From contig JAJNNQ010000075.1 in assembly GCA_027886175.1 (NCBI GenBank), positions 7,543,001 to 7,607,000 on the forward strand: a stretch of DNA of 64,000 nt, given 5' to 3'. Origin of the DNA: Phylloscopus collybita (lineage: Eukaryota; Chordata; Aves; Passeriformes; Phylloscopidae). A program made the translations under genes and the position numbers. Positions 37,301 through 52,300 of this stretch are shown one piece after another. Every line of letters begins with the position of its first letter. Within the stretch, counting starts at the first letter, position 1. The notes beneath the pieces were generated by a model. It searched no databases and was not told where the DNA came from. It saw nothing but the letters and a program-made list of their open reading frames with translations.

Positions 37301-40300
37301 TAGGTGAACTTTAAGGTCCCTTCCAACCCAAACCATTCCATGATTCGTACCATTTCATTTTTACTGACTGAGAGAGTGAAACAGAACCACTCTCACAAGA
37401 AAACTGATTAAGCATCCTCCACTGCAGACCAATGAAAGGCTGGATAAGCCAAAACAAATATCAAAAAACCTCTCACTATGCAGTTTAGCAAATTAAGTTA
37501 TTTTTGTTTTACAAGAACAGGTAAGAATTTTTATTTACTTCCAAAAAAACCCAACAAAAAAGCTCCTCTCATTTGTAGCATAGAAAAGTTTACCAGCCTT
37601 CACGTGAAATATAATTGACTAGAATAATGGGTGGAATGAATTTCTATCTCACAGTGTGTCCAAGGGCTCCTCTCTTAAGGGAGGGACTTCACAGCTTTTT
37701 TCAACCAAGCTTTTGAAATGCATCTGATGCTTTTGCAGCACAGGTACAAACATAAGACTCTGTCCAAAATACTGACAGGATCGAAGCTAGCAACACAATA
37801 ATATTATATGGAGGAATATAAACTGAATTAATTTTTTTCACAGGTAAGTAAATTTCTGTTAAATTCTGGAATAAATGCATTTTTCAGCTTTTAAAAGTAA
37901 GACCAATTATTTAATTTCCCGTTGTATAGAATGTATTCTATAGTAACATTCCTGCTCTCCATTAATACCTTTGAGCAATAATAGTAGGGAATGAATGCTT
38001 AGGCACCGAAAAAAAAATTCAGATCTTTATAGCTTCAATTTGTAGGCATGTATAATTCTAAATGAGAAACTCTTTTTAGCAACAATTTCACTTTATGAAA
38101 AAATATTTTCTGTTTCTCCACAGCTAACAACGGCTTTAATTTACAGCGGCAGTATGCAATTCATGACATTGTTAAGAGGTTGTATAAATCCAAATTCACC
38201 CAATAATGGAGAAAATTGTACAGCTAGAGGTAAAATATGCTCAAGAAATTGACCATTTCAGGATGGCTACTATACCAAAAAGTAAAAAGACCAAGTACAG
38301 TCTGCTACCAATTTATGAACCAGGTAGATTTTACCATTTATGAATTCCTTTAAAATTCTGAACAAGCACAGACTGCAGTGACCATCTGCCTCATGAATGT
38401 GCTTCTATGCAATCTACTTCAGCACCTTCTTTACAAGCATGAATATTTCATTACACGAAAAAGGAACAAAGCCAACAACAAAAAAAGTCTTTTACCAGTG
38501 ATCTTGTTTAGGCGAGCTCTCTTGGCCTGAAATGAGTTGCCTAGATTACTTTTCCTCTTGTGTGATAACGTGCTCTCTGCCTGCACAAAGGCCATCTTTG
38601 GAACATCCACTACAGGAAATCCTACTTCTAAACACAAGAAAAACCTCATTAACTCACATTTCATAAATGCGTAACACCCAAAATACTTAAATATTTCAGA
38701 ACTTCTAATAGAATACGGTAAAGAAACTTTAAATGCTTATAAAAAAGGAAAATTACACATTCTGAAAATCTAGAATTACATAGTGAAACAATGAATGGAG
38801 ATTACATCAAAATTTGTAATTTTTACTGAATGTTATGAGAAATATGCATTAAAGACTTAAAATGAACAAATCTGATCAACCCAGATACAGTTTCAAACAC
38901 CCCTGAATATGGATATATCATGCATATGGTACAGAATTGGAATTATTTGGAATTTTTTTTTCTTTAAACAAGATGAGGGATTAACTCACAGGTAAGAGAA
39001 GAAGCAGGAATATGAACCAAACTGTACAATGAAATCATTAATAAAAAACTATGTTCTGCTCTTGATAAAGCTAGTCAGAAGTTTAGCACAAGCAGTAAAT
39101 GCTGACTGAACTAGATTTATCTGATAAAAACAGTTTCTGAACCGATTACCATTATGTATCAGAAAGTTACCATAACAGCAAGAGACATTTTCCTCTGGAA
39201 ATATTGGTTATTACTTAACTGCAAAATCAGCAACACGAGTTTAACACTACAGAAAAACCCATTTTGTATTTATAGAATGTGCTTTTACCAAATGTGTCAC
39301 TAGATGTAGGCTCCTCTTCCTTTTTTTGCACTTCCTGCATGATTGTAGAGGTTGAGGTTTCTTCCTTTTTTGAAGGGACTTTTAGCCATTTTCTGTCCTC
39401 TTTATCTTTATTGCTGTTTGCACTGGTTCTAGGTTTACTTCCTGCTTTGTTCTTGGCTGCTGCTGCAGCAGCAGCTTTGACCAAAGCTATCCAATCCTCC
39501 AAAAAGGAAAAAATGGTGAGTAAGTATTATAAAGTGCCTAAGACTCAAACAGAAAATACTCGTAAACCCAGTGATCTTTATCTAGAAATGTTCAAATGAA
39601 ATTCATTTTATTTTTATGGTTACTACGCAAAGAGTGGTAAAATTGACTTTCCCAAATTGTCCAAACAAACTTGTATGCCACATGGATAAAAAGAAAAAAA
39701 AAATTTCAAAAACTACTGTATATAGAATTCTGGCTGTTCACATTCCCTGTTGAACTACTTTTTGTGTCATTGCTTTAGAAGCCCAGGAGCTCCCAGTCCC
39801 AGAAGACTGACATTTTTCTTACCCTTCTGGTTCTGAAACAGAAAGTCCCATAGTTGTTGACCTGTTATGCAGAGCTACAGTTGCCTCAAAGCAGTGTCCA
39901 GCTGCATGGAATTCCTCCTGAACTAAACGGATGAACCAAGGATAAACTCCTATCTCATTACACCTTTGTTTCTAGAGCAACTACAGACTTCTTTTCTATT
40001 ACATATTACAGGTTTCACTCACTAATTTCAAAAAAGTACTCTATAATATGACTGAATTTCACAATCTATATTTAAGGTAATTAAGCGTCATTTTGTGTAA
40101 CTGCTTTTTTGTATCATACAGAAACATTCAAAGGGTGAACAATACATGCCAACCTAATCTACTTTTTGGCATTTAGACTAAGTCAAGCCACCCTACATGC
40201 CAACGGAGAGAACTTCCTAGGCTAAGCCAAGCTCTTTCCACTGGTTTAGAGTGATGAGACTCCTGCCTTATGTCTCCTGAATGTCAGGGATCAATCTGAC

Positions 40301-43300
40301 TGCAAAAATTGTAACTTGATCCTTTTGACCAAAGCATTTTTTCGAATTCTTTATAACACTGAGGTACAGAATTCCTCCATGGAGAAGTTATGTGCAATAT
40401 AGAAGGCAGTAGAAATGATCAACCAGTCAAAATTAAGCATCTAAGTGCTCTGAATTACAAGTACTACCACGCACACAATAAATATGAAAAGGACTTTTTA
40501 TCTAGTTACCCCTGAATGCTTTACAAATAATATTTTTTCCCCAACTGCATACACACTATTTTATTCTAGAATATCTCCTTGTTGTTATGTCATCACACAA
40601 GATACCTCAAGTAGTTTGATTTTACAAATCTTGTTCCAATGCAACCTTTTCCCCACCCATTACAAATCATAAGTCTTTCAAGTTTCTGTTCTGCTGAGGG
40701 TTTCTTTGCCTTCTTTGACATAAGAGGAAATCATAACACAAATACAGTGTTAATTCTCCTTGCATTATGCTTCTCCTTTTCCATAGTTCAATACTTCTAA
40801 ATTACTGTTTAACATGGGTTATGACTCTTCTTTGCACCAACTTACATACTTAGAAACAACAACAGTTTTGATTCCTCTAAGATAAAGTGTTCCATGTCCA
40901 CACTGTCAGTGCAAGATGCAGACACTCACTCTAGCCAGCAGCAACGTTTGGAAGCACTTTGGCAATGCTGACACCACAGGCAACTACTGAGGCCACTTGC
41001 TGACATGCCGGCACAAACGAGCGTGTCTACCTGCCAGCTGCAGAGTCAGTCAAAAGCACACATACCTCTCTTCTGGCCAGCCAAAACGAGCACACCTATT
41101 AGCTCCAGTCCATCCAGAGCCTTGCTCATCCAGCAGGACAAAAAAAGCATTGAGCTATATGTGGTGGTGAGGAATTAGGAGACCTGAGAACACAAGTCTT
41201 ACACTGTACCCTGCCCAAGGGATGAAGAAGATCAGTAACATGGTTGGAGATTAGATCTTATGATAAAAGTGGGAAGGGGAAGTATTGAAGCCTGCATCAA
41301 AACAGCTTCTACAGAACATCTTAATTTTCAGTCAAGCTAAGCACCCTGGAATCAAAAGCTTTCAGAAGATATCAAGCTTCAAAAGATGATACTGAACCAA
41401 GTATCCTGGTCTAAGCGCAGCTGGGGCAACATGGAAAGGGGTTTTGTGGTTTTCTGGGTATTTTATTTCACTGTTTGGATACTGTTCTTACAACATGGAG
41501 TTATAGTAGCAGGACACATAACAATGAAACAAACAAGGGATGAATATTCAGAAGCCAGCAAAGAGACACATTCATTATGGTGACAGTTGTACTTTTTTCT
41601 TAGATTAACATGTTAATTTAAACTCAGTGAAGAGAACAATTCAGCAATGGGATGGACAAGATTGTATCAAGATATTCCTTCCAACTTAAAACAATTTTGT
41701 GATTCTGAATTGTTTAGAAACTCCATTTCTGAGGACTCCATGGTCCATTTTTGTTTTGGCTCTGGAGTAAACATACAGGCACTAAAGTGGCACAGTTAAT
41801 GCCTGCCTTTTAACCTTGAATTCCTGCTGAGTGACTGCTCAGCAGCATAGCATCTGGCATGTGAGTTATTTAGCATCTAAGATGCTAAGGTGACTATATT
41901 TCTTTTGCAGAGCACAGGAATTCCTTCCTTCAAAAAGATACATTTGCGTCTTTTTCAGAATTTTTACCAAAAAATTAACAAAACAATTGAAGAATAATAG
42001 TGGGATCCTAAAGCACAATAAATTCTGAAATCTGCCTCAGGCTAGTAGTATGATTCTACCAACCATAATAGCAGGACACTAAATACCATAGATACCACAG
42101 AAAACTAGCTACACATTTTAATAGTAGGACATTTCCCCAGATCATACAAAGCCAAGAGCCAAAATATGAACACATTAGAAATTAACAGAGTAAAAGCAAA
42201 ATCCTTCTAAGAGAAGTTTTCCCTACTTTTCATTCATTTCCTGACACTGTCTCTCTATTGGAAGTAATTGTGTAACTCTGAACCAGTTACTCTACATCAT
42301 CCAGCCTGATTTCCCACTTCCCTCAGTATCTCACCTCAGTGAGCTTCTCACTTAAATACGTAACATTAAAAATATATAAAACAAAATACATCCAAAATGT
42401 GTATTTCCTTTTCTTTCTTACTAAAATTCATCTTTCAAGTAAGCTGAGAAAATTGACAGGAGAATAGTAATGGCCCACAGCAGTTAGAAAACAAAGCATT
42501 ACTTTATGACTACTGAGGAAAACTGTCATTATGCTAATTAGATTGACTAAATCAAAACACAGGAAATTGCAAGATCAAGAAATACATCAGCAGAAATTAC
42601 CCAACAGCCTTACACATCAATCAGCTAAAAAACTTGTACTTTAAAATATTCCTTGTGTAACCATAATCCTGCAACAGTGGGAAGGCAAAACCAGAATAAT
42701 TTCCAAAATCCAACCCTTGCGTCAATAGCAGAATTCACACATACATCGCTCTCCCTTCACCTGCCTACAACCACCACCTTTTTTTGCTTCTCCACAGTAC
42801 TAAAGATTCGGCTGCTTTTTCCTCTTCTGTCACACCATAACTTCCAACTCCCACACATTCATACATACACATACATAAAACATGAATCTATTGACTGGCC
42901 GATTCCACATCAAGCCTGGATTCCTTACCCTCACCTTTCAATTCTACACAGTCTGCCCCACCTACATCTTGGCTCACATTGTCTCCTGTCACATCTTCTT
43001 TTTTCCTCTGGCCCATTCGCAAATCCACGCTTTCTCCTCAGCTTCCTCTTCCTGTGTGCCAAGTCCCCTCCCTCTCCTTCAAATCCCTCCTCAAAACTCA
43101 CTTCTTTTGGTTCGATTTCCGTCACTAATCTCAGCTCCGGCGCTATCTGCTCCCTCTCGCGCGCCTGATTACATCGAAGATAAAACAAAAAACATGAAAC
43201 AGAAAAAGTAAGTTATCCAAATATTTCATATGTGCTCTCACAAGGGCAGTCTCAATATCCCTTTTCCCTCTCTGCACTATGTTAGTCACAGATCTGTGCG

Positions 43301-46300
43301 ATTTTGATTAATTTGTGCTTATCTGAACTACAGCTGAGCCTCAGGACTCATTGCACTGAGACACACAAACATTTTCCACTCTTTAGAAATTTTGCCTGTC
43401 CACCCTCACAACTGAGTCTTATTAAAACACTTCTTAAAAGGCTTCTGCTACAACTCAGAAATAGTTTGAGCTCTATAGCATATACAGTGTTTTCCCTTGA
43501 ATCACACTAAGCTCAAATCAAAGTATTAACTAATCTCTACCTCTCTCCGAGTAATTCAAATTCTGCATGCTTAGCACACTCCTTCCACAAAGATCTTAAA
43601 ATTCGTTAAATTTATTGATGTACTCCAACTTAAAGTATCTTAAGCTTACACTCATCTCTAGAAATGTATTTTTTAGTTTGGAAACACACAAAATACAAGT
43701 TATAAGTTTAAATGAAGCATGAAGTGTTGCATCTGACAACTCTACCTCAGTTTTCAAATCAGTTTACAGGCTTGGCATTTTTGTAAGCTTTACATAAATT
43801 TTAGTAAATATTTTCTTATAAAATATATAATGCAAAAGAACAAAAACATCCATGCAAGTCTGAGGTTTAAACAAAGCTCGGTCTCAGATAACTGATGGAT
43901 TTTCAACCAAAATCTTAGTTCATGTTTTTATTCTGAAATAACACTTTGTAAAAACAAATATTTTCTATTGCATTATATGCAAAAGAAGTTGCAAGAAAAA
44001 TTATATCTTTGCCTTTGAAAGCTACAGACTTTCATGTTTATTTCTACTTTTGCAGGATTAAATGCTACAACTAGTACCAATCAGCGTTACAGAAAGCACA
44101 GCTGGAGGTGTTCTTGTATCCAGACAACTTAAAAATTCTAAATCCATCTCAGAAAGTGTAAATTTGTTGTCCCTAACGCCTTCTCAAGATTTCATTGAAC
44201 CAGCCTACATTCAGCCCCCAAGATGCATAAGTGGCACCATAACTCTCAATCACTGTGAAAAATTAGAAATAACAGATGAGCCGGACTGCCACCAAATGAG
44301 CCTGGACAACATAATGGTTGTGAAGTAATGGATTTTTTTTTTTTTTTTAAAGCTGAAATTGCCTGTGGCCTAGGAGTAGTAACTCAAGATTAGACACAAC
44401 ATTGTTCCCTAGAAAAAGCACAGGACAGAATTGGGGAGCTCTTTCCACTGTCACAAAAGGCTTATTTCTTTTCGGACACAATCACATTACCAATTTTTGC
44501 TTTTTATGAAGTAAAAAGAAACACTCAAACTTCCTAACTTACTATCATACTGACAGTGCTCCTTGAAATACTACACACTGGTTCAACAGAGTTACTGTAA
44601 GACTGCAGCAAGAAGCCAGGGTTAGTGTGACTGTAGATTTCAGTTTCAGCTCCTCCAGGAAACATCTTTTAAATAATGCAGTGGTCCTGCACTATTTAAG
44701 GTCCAGTGTCCCTTGCATAGAGGATCAACCCTATCACACAGCTACCTTTACCCTGGAGGCCAGGATGAGGAGATGCTTTCAAGCCAATTCAATTACCCAT
44801 TTTCCCTGGTCACAATATGGATGGCTATAATAGTAATTATGGAATATCTGCAAAGCTAGGAGTATTCTGAAGAAAACTAAGAGCAAATAAAGACCAGTTT
44901 CCTGGATTTTGTCTCAAATAGTTTCAGTGGAGTAGTTTCTCATTAAATATGAAAACACAATTACCATTCAACATAAATGCAAAGGCATTTGCACTGAAAA
45001 CATGTAAGAGTTTTAAATTATGTTTCCCTTTCACAAGTAAAGATAGGCCTAGTGACTAAATCAAGTGCTCTGCTTCACAGTCTCCCTCAACTTCTATTCA
45101 GCATCTCTTCTTTAATAGCAACTGGACGTTATAAGATGCAAGAAATACTTATCTGTCTGCCCTAAAGCGCTGATACAGGGGGAAAAACACCCAAAGTCAT
45201 GTTTATAAGAACACATGGGCAAAAAGCTCTTATAGTAGCAAACAAAAGACATGAGCAGAGGGTGGGCAATAAATAAAATTAAGAAAAAAGAAAAATCAGC
45301 AGCACAGACTGCTGACAAGCTAAAAAATAAAGCTTTTTTCCTGAAAGGACACCAGAGGGAAAAGTCATTGGATGCCCCTGGTTTTGTAAACTCTGTAAGA
45401 CAAGGCGCTGTGAACAGATTAGCTGGCAATGGAGTGTCCAGCAGCCAGACATTTCAGTGAGGCAAGGCCACTTGAGCAGCACACTCTGAGGCATCATCCA
45501 TAAAGTGGTGAAGCAAGGCAGTGGAGGGCCTAGAATAAAGACTAACCTAAATCTAGTTGTGTTACTGACACTTCTACTCTTTCAAGATAGTCAGGAAAAG
45601 AAAAACAACCAAACAAAACTATGAAAACCCAAACAACTACACAAAACTTAAAAAAACCAATTTCTTTAAGTACTCTTACCTGCCCTTTTGCATCCTCTGG
45701 CATAGATTTGATATGCATCCTTTTAAGACATCGAATTACACCATCATAGAATTGCACTGTGAATGTTCCTAGAAACGATTGATGGAATCACTATGAGTAG
45801 TTAAGAAACAAACACACTTCGTTACTAAGAAAGCTTTATGCTTCACATGTTACTTTGTATGACAAGAGTAACCAGGTGTTACCACTCCTCAGGATCAAGA
45901 GAGGAACTAAAAACCATAAATGAGGGCCACAATGAAACTCTGCTTTAATACTGTTACTCTTTGTCCAGCTGAACAATTTCAAGTATGTTTAAACTATTGA
46001 GTAATTTCTGCTCATAATTAATAGAAATAGTTAGGTAACATTTAAGATGCCACCCTAGAGAAATAGTTCAACTTACACTGAAATCCTCATTTACTCTAAA
46101 CTACAGTTCTTATGTTCATTGGGACTATCACCATTGTGAAGTATTCAAGCTGCATTCCTTCATTTTCCTATTTCAATTGTTTTTCTTCAATAAAGAGAAC
46201 TAAAGCTATTATGGAAATTTAAATATAACATTAACTCGAATCAACAATAGTACAAAATAGTCCTGAGACTGTGCACAGGAGCTTCTGGTCACTGAAATAG

Positions 46301-49300
46301 TAAAAATATTTTAAAAAGCATTTTGTCATCCACGAGAAATTTCAGTTTTCAAATTTGATATAGATAAAAGACAAACATTTTACTGAAATTATTATATAAA
46401 AACATTTTCACTTAATATTGGGGCAGAGAGGAAAGCTTTATAGCCATATCATTTTTTTAAGCAGACTAAATCTACAGCACAGCATTTCCAAGCACACCTT
46501 ACCAATGGATCATTGCAATACATACCCTCTTTATTAATTGCTTCAATCTTTGCAGGGTAATATCGACAGTCTGTCCAACGAGCTAGGACTTCTTCTCCAG
46601 GTTTAAAATCCTATTGTGAACAAATTCAGTAATTAGTATTTAAATAATTTAGATTTTTTTTTCCTAAAAATTATGTACTAGAGAGATTTAATGTAGGAAA
46701 GCAAGTAGAGCAGTTTACAAAAGTCTAAGGAAAAATAAATGTGCCACTTACAACAAACTCTTCATCATCCTTCAGCCCCTCCTTCCTCAATGCTGGTCGC
46801 TCCAAAGGTCGCAACCTGTTGCTGTCCCAGTAAATCCACTCGTCATAGCGATGGCTCCAGCGTTCAAAATGCACCAACATCTTCCCCTCTTCATAATCAA
46901 TCTTCTCAATTCGAGATGGATACCTGCAGTGTTAAACACAAACTGCTAAGTCTCAAAGGTTTGTCTCTTGGTTTAGATACAACAGTGCGCACAGGACCTT
47001 CCAGAAAGCTGTAGTAACACTTTGTACTGAAAACTTTCCAAGTCTGAAAAAGGCTAAGTAACTGAATTGACTGGATAACATTTAGTTCAAGAATCTATAC
47101 ACAACAGTGAAAATTGGAATCAGGCAGAATTCAGCTCCTTCTGCCCTTCACAGAAGTAGTGAAATAGATTCAAAAGTGCATAGAATCTCCTAAAAAAAAG
47201 GAAAGTTAATTACATCTCTATTTTTTTTTACTAGCATTTATATTAGGGCTGCTCTAAAGTTAACAAAATGTGTATAGAAAAAAAGACCACAGGAAAAGGA
47301 CAGCTGCCTTTAACTTTCAGAACCCGTTTTTCAAACCAAGCACTACTGCGGACCAATAGTAAAAGAGCAGAGCTTGAGCAACCAATTTCCAATCCTACTG
47401 CAAATACTTTAGCTAAAAAGGCAACTGGCATATACAGGGAACCTGTCAACATCATCAATTTCGAATATAATCTCTCCAAAATACTGATTGTGCTCTTAAA
47501 GAAGTCTCTAACACTATGTTCTGACTAGAATATAAGTTATCAGGAAGTATGGGATTTCCTTATTTCCTAGTAACTGGACCTGCACATTAAAAAAAAAAAG
47601 ATGTCAATCTCGATTTGCTCCTTTTCTCCTGTCCTACTTCTTCAACTGCAGTGATGTATACAGCTTCCCAAAATTTAAATATCTCAGGAACTGCTGATTA
47701 AGTAAATCTCTGATTTTCTAGGTTACTACTACAGCCACATTTAACCCTCACATCAGAATTCAGAGACAGTCCAAACTCTTGTTGCATTTCCCTCATCTAA
47801 TATATTTCAGAAATGCTAAATATTTTTATACCCATTCTTTAAGACTGCAGCCTTTTATCGCTGAACTTTCAAAAAAAAAAAAACAAAAAAAACAAAAAAC
47901 TCCACAAAGTCTTAGTCTAAAACTGAAGACTCTCATTTGCCACTCAACTAATAAAATCTTTTTCAAGACACTTTTTCAAGCTTTTTAAAGAAACAAGATC
48001 AGCCTCTCTTCCTCCTCTAAAGTAGACTGAAAACAACAATCTAACAAGAATGGTGAAGCTGATGACCTACTGCACTAAAACAGAATGTAAAACACATGGG
48101 TCAAACCTGTATCCCAGCAGCAACATTCTGGTTTAACTTTGAGCAAGGGTTCAAGAAAATAAGTCAGCCACGAGATGGTTTTCCTAAGCCCTGCCTCTGA
48201 TTATACATTAAGTCCATATGCTGCTACACCTAAAAAATTTATTATAAAATTTCTAGTTCCAGTTTCAGACTTAGAACCTGACACTGAGCCTCAGAGTAAG
48301 TAGGAAAAGAAGCAAAGCAGGGGAAAATGTAAAGTTACTGTAAGTAAAGTTACTGTTACTACAGCAAATGTGTGAGAAACAATGTAACCTAAAGTAGAAG
48401 TTCCAAGTAGAAGCATGACACAAGAGGCTTTCAACAGAGGGAAAGAAGGAGAAACACCAGAAAAAGTAACAGGAGAGAAAGTTCATTTTGCAGCAATCAG
48501 AAATAAGAGCTGGTGCTGCAGGAGCGAAATGGAAGCCAAGAACGGTGATGGCCTTTCCCAGTACAGTTAAAAATTTCAGGTTTATCACATGCCAGCCACC
48601 AGTGATGCAGAACTATGGTTGTTTTACAAAATCCAGGGCCAACCAGCTGAAAGAGCATTCTCCTTTTCCTACACATCTCCAATGCAAACACTCTGTTCCC
48701 ATGATAGTGCATCCCTACAGCAGTTCCCTGGTTATGGCTGGGAGCTTTCTCTGGTCAGCAGCAGCCAAGACACCATTCCAAGCACCATGTGAGAAGACCA
48801 AGAAAGGATAACTGGGAAAATACAGCACTGACCTGGAAAGAGCATACCATGTAAGAGAGGAAAGTAAAATGCAGAGCACAGTTTAGAGACAAACATTTTA
48901 AAATGAAGATAATTATAAAGACAATTCAGCAAGCCAAGAATCAGGACATTAATATATATATATACAAAATCAAAAGAGAAAAAGTTAGCATCAGTTAATA
49001 AAAGAAGATGTGCAAAATATTAATTTTCATCAGAGATCACTTTGGATAAGACAATAAGCTCAAGGTACTTATAGGTTAATTTCTCTTTGCTAAGTACAAT
49101 TTCTGTTATCAAAGTCTTTCTTAAAGTTCATGATATGTCCTTAGAAATAGAATCGCCCAAGCCATATGCAATGGGTTATTAGGCAACCCAAACACAACTC
49201 TGTATTTGGCAACAAACTATTATCCTCAATATCCACTAAATTTAGCCCCACATTGTGCCACAAATATGTACAAACAGTACTATTTCACAACAGTGATCCC

Positions 49301-52300
49301 ACAGTGGAAAAGAGCAGAACATATGTATTGCAGAACTTACTCTTGCAATTATCCCCTGCACAAAAAGATCTTTCTGGTAATTTTGTACTTTCACTGAAAA
49401 GAATTAATTTCATGGATTAAAAATATTATTATGAAGATTGTTACACCTCAGACACTTCAGAAACTTTATGTGGAAGTTCCTTCCATCGCAAAGTTACGAG
49501 TAGGCATTTGAAGAAACACTGCAAAGGAGGATACAAATATCACTCTTTACAGTAACAAAGAATAATATCTAAGGCCAAAACAACTTTCCATTCAGGTTAA
49601 TTCCCGCAGCAGGTAAGCCACACTAAGTCACCCACCAAAACAACAACAACAAAAAAAAAACAACAAAAGACTCAAACAGACCAGCAAATTGAAATTCAAT
49701 AACCAAGGAGTTTCTTTTATGGGAAGAAACAATATTCTGCGAATTTTGGGTGTGCTTTTACAAAAAGGTGCTGGAAAAAGTATGTAGTAATCACAAATTA
49801 AGTTTCAGCCAAATTTCAGGGGGGTTTGTTCCTGTTTTTCAAAGAGAGAACAGGAGACCTGCTGTAAGCTGAATTTATCTGCCTAGTTTACACATTGCAT
49901 GCCCTCCATTCTCAGGTTCCAATCTTGGCGATTCCAACCCATTAGAATTACGCAATATTTTTGGAAAGTCTCGAAATTCGATATGGCTTTAAAACTTATA
50001 CTATGAAGCCCTGGTCAGGCAACAACAGTATTCTAACACAATTCAATAATTCACAACACAATAAAAAATAATTGAAAACTTCCTACTTCACATCTGACAG
50101 TGTAAAAAAGAAAAACCCACCAATTATTTTTCCAATGCACTCAACACATATTAATAGCCACACACCACTTTTTTTTTTTTTACATCATCCTTTTAACCCT
50201 TCAAAAGTGACCAAAAAGGGAACTTCGCTGTGAAATAGGACAATAGACACTTCAAACTGTAAAAAAGAATACAAGAACATTAGTAAATTTGCCCAAGTTT
50301 GCACCTACAAAATCTACAAACATGCTCATACTTCTTGCCTTTGCAACACTGGTTGGAAAGGTGTTTCCTTCTACCTTCTAGAGGATATAAACCCAAATAC
50401 CCTCTGTACTGACTTCTCAAAAATAGTGTTCTAGTGTCTGCAAAATCTGCTAACACCTGTTTCTAGATCCTCACATTTATTATATTGCATTCAATACAAG
50501 GCAGAGTCTTCACCCCCCTTTCAAACACCTGCCAGGTAACCCAGTCAACTGAAATCCAAAGCAAGGATGGTACCAAGCAAGAATCCTCAAAGTCTTTCAG
50601 GGAAAAGGCTTCCTCCATACTGCAGGGGGGAAATCCATCCAGATAATGAAATATACCAAGAGGAAGCACTGTTCAGAAGTTGTTCTGACAACTAACCTAC
50701 TTTGGAAGGGTGTTTCCATTCCAGAAACAAGGGTCATCTATCTCAACTTCATGACCTAACTTAAGAGTTTAGATCCAGCAAATTAATAAAGACTATGGTC
50801 TCAGAAAATAAACAGGGTTTTTTTCAAATCAGTATCTGCTGCTTACAGGACAACCAGTAGAGTGCTAGAGTAAAACAAACAAACAAAAAACCAAACAAAC
50901 AAACCCCACAAAAGCATTAAAAAAAGGAAGAGATGCATCTTTAAACACATCAACTTTGCACGGACAGTGTCCCACTTGTGGGAGCTAACAGCTCAAGAAC
51001 TGTCTTACACACAGACATGCACTTGCAGGTATATGCAGCTCTACTGCTTTTTCATTTGCTTTGTCAGCAAGAGGCAGGAGAGGGTGTATGCACATGTATC
51101 AGTTTTTGTATGAGATCACAGGGGAATTCAAAGTGAAAGCAACCTCAGAAAGCCTCTTGTCCAACCTCCCACTCAAAGCAGGGTCACCTATGGCAACAGG
51201 CCAGGTTTTCCAGTGTTTTATCCATCCCAGTCTTGAAAAATTCCCATGCTGGAGACTCCACAAACTCTTGAGGCAACCTGATCCACTGTTTGACTGTTCC
51301 AAGAGGAAAAAGATTCTCCTTGAACCTGGTTTAATCTCTCGTTTCAGTTTGTGTCTGTTGTCTTATCCTCTAACTACCAGTAGGGTTTGGCTAAGTCTTG
51401 TTGATGACAGCCCTGTAGGTATTGGAAGGCTGACAGTGGGATTTCTGAAGCCTTCTCTAAGCTGAAGAAGTCATTTCCTCACTTTCTCTTCGTAGGTCAT
51501 ACACTCCAGCCCCCAAACATCTCACACACTTAATAATTTTCTATTTTATAATTTTCTCATCTCATTTATTATCTGCTGGCAGATGATCTATCAGTTTTGA
51601 TTAGAACCGCAGCTCATAGTTTGCTTTAGCAAATTTAAATGGAACGAGTGGTATAAATTCTTTATGCAACAGCATAACTGCTGTACTTGACAAAGCAGCA
51701 ATTGCAGTTATTTCCACAATAAAGCAAAAAAACCCACACTCATTGACAGCCTGTCTTTGCTGACCAGGCCTTCCTCTACTCTGCCACAGTATGTGACAAA
51801 TGACACCAGTGATCCAAACACCGTCTGCAAAACTTCATTTAGAACTACAGGGCTTTAAAGCAGTAAGTAGTCAAGCTACACCCGTGACATCTCAAAAGTT
51901 TACAGAACATAAATGAAACACCAGGTGCCACGAGTTCAATATCAGCAACTACTACACAGTTGAAAATTTAAGACCTGCAAAAGTACCTCAAAAAACAAAA
52001 ACATACTTTTCTGTATTTTTTCTTACATCCATTAGAAGCTTTTCTTGATTAACATTTTAACTAGTCATGATCATTAGATGATGGCAAGCTTTCAGAAAAA
52101 TGTAGAAAAAAACTAAAATCCTTTTAAAGGCTATTTTTCAGCAAGTGTTCTCAATTTTTCACTTGCAGAAAGACTGAGCTAAGCAATACCAATGCTCTTC
52201 AATTTGGCTTTTGTTAAAATACAATGAAGAAATTTCATGTAAGTTCAGCAAGTTTATTTTCTTTGAAGTATGTATTTCTGCAAGCAAATGAGCATAATGC

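Larger units (their letters stand above)
33656..38495 (-). other. PHF20L1 intron 7 (4.8 kb)
   Basis: It carries two plus-strand CR1 pieces (36.74-37.35 and 34.98-35.16 kb), an A-rich low-complexity run at 36.18 kb, and a 20-bp AT palindrome at 35,913-35,932. The rest is unremarkable. Confidence 0.6.
39497..45679 (-). other. PHF20L1 intron 5 (6.2 kb)
   Basis: It contains a pyrimidine-rich probable old repeat at about 42.74-43.16 kb and a short CR1-like tail at about 41.64 kb. The remainder is AT-rich with no recognisable element. Confidence 0.55.

Noticed and set aside
42653..43168. 171-residue plus-strand open frame
   Set aside because: It results from the pyrimidine-rich composition (Ser, Leu, Pro, His-rich product) and lacks family resemblance.
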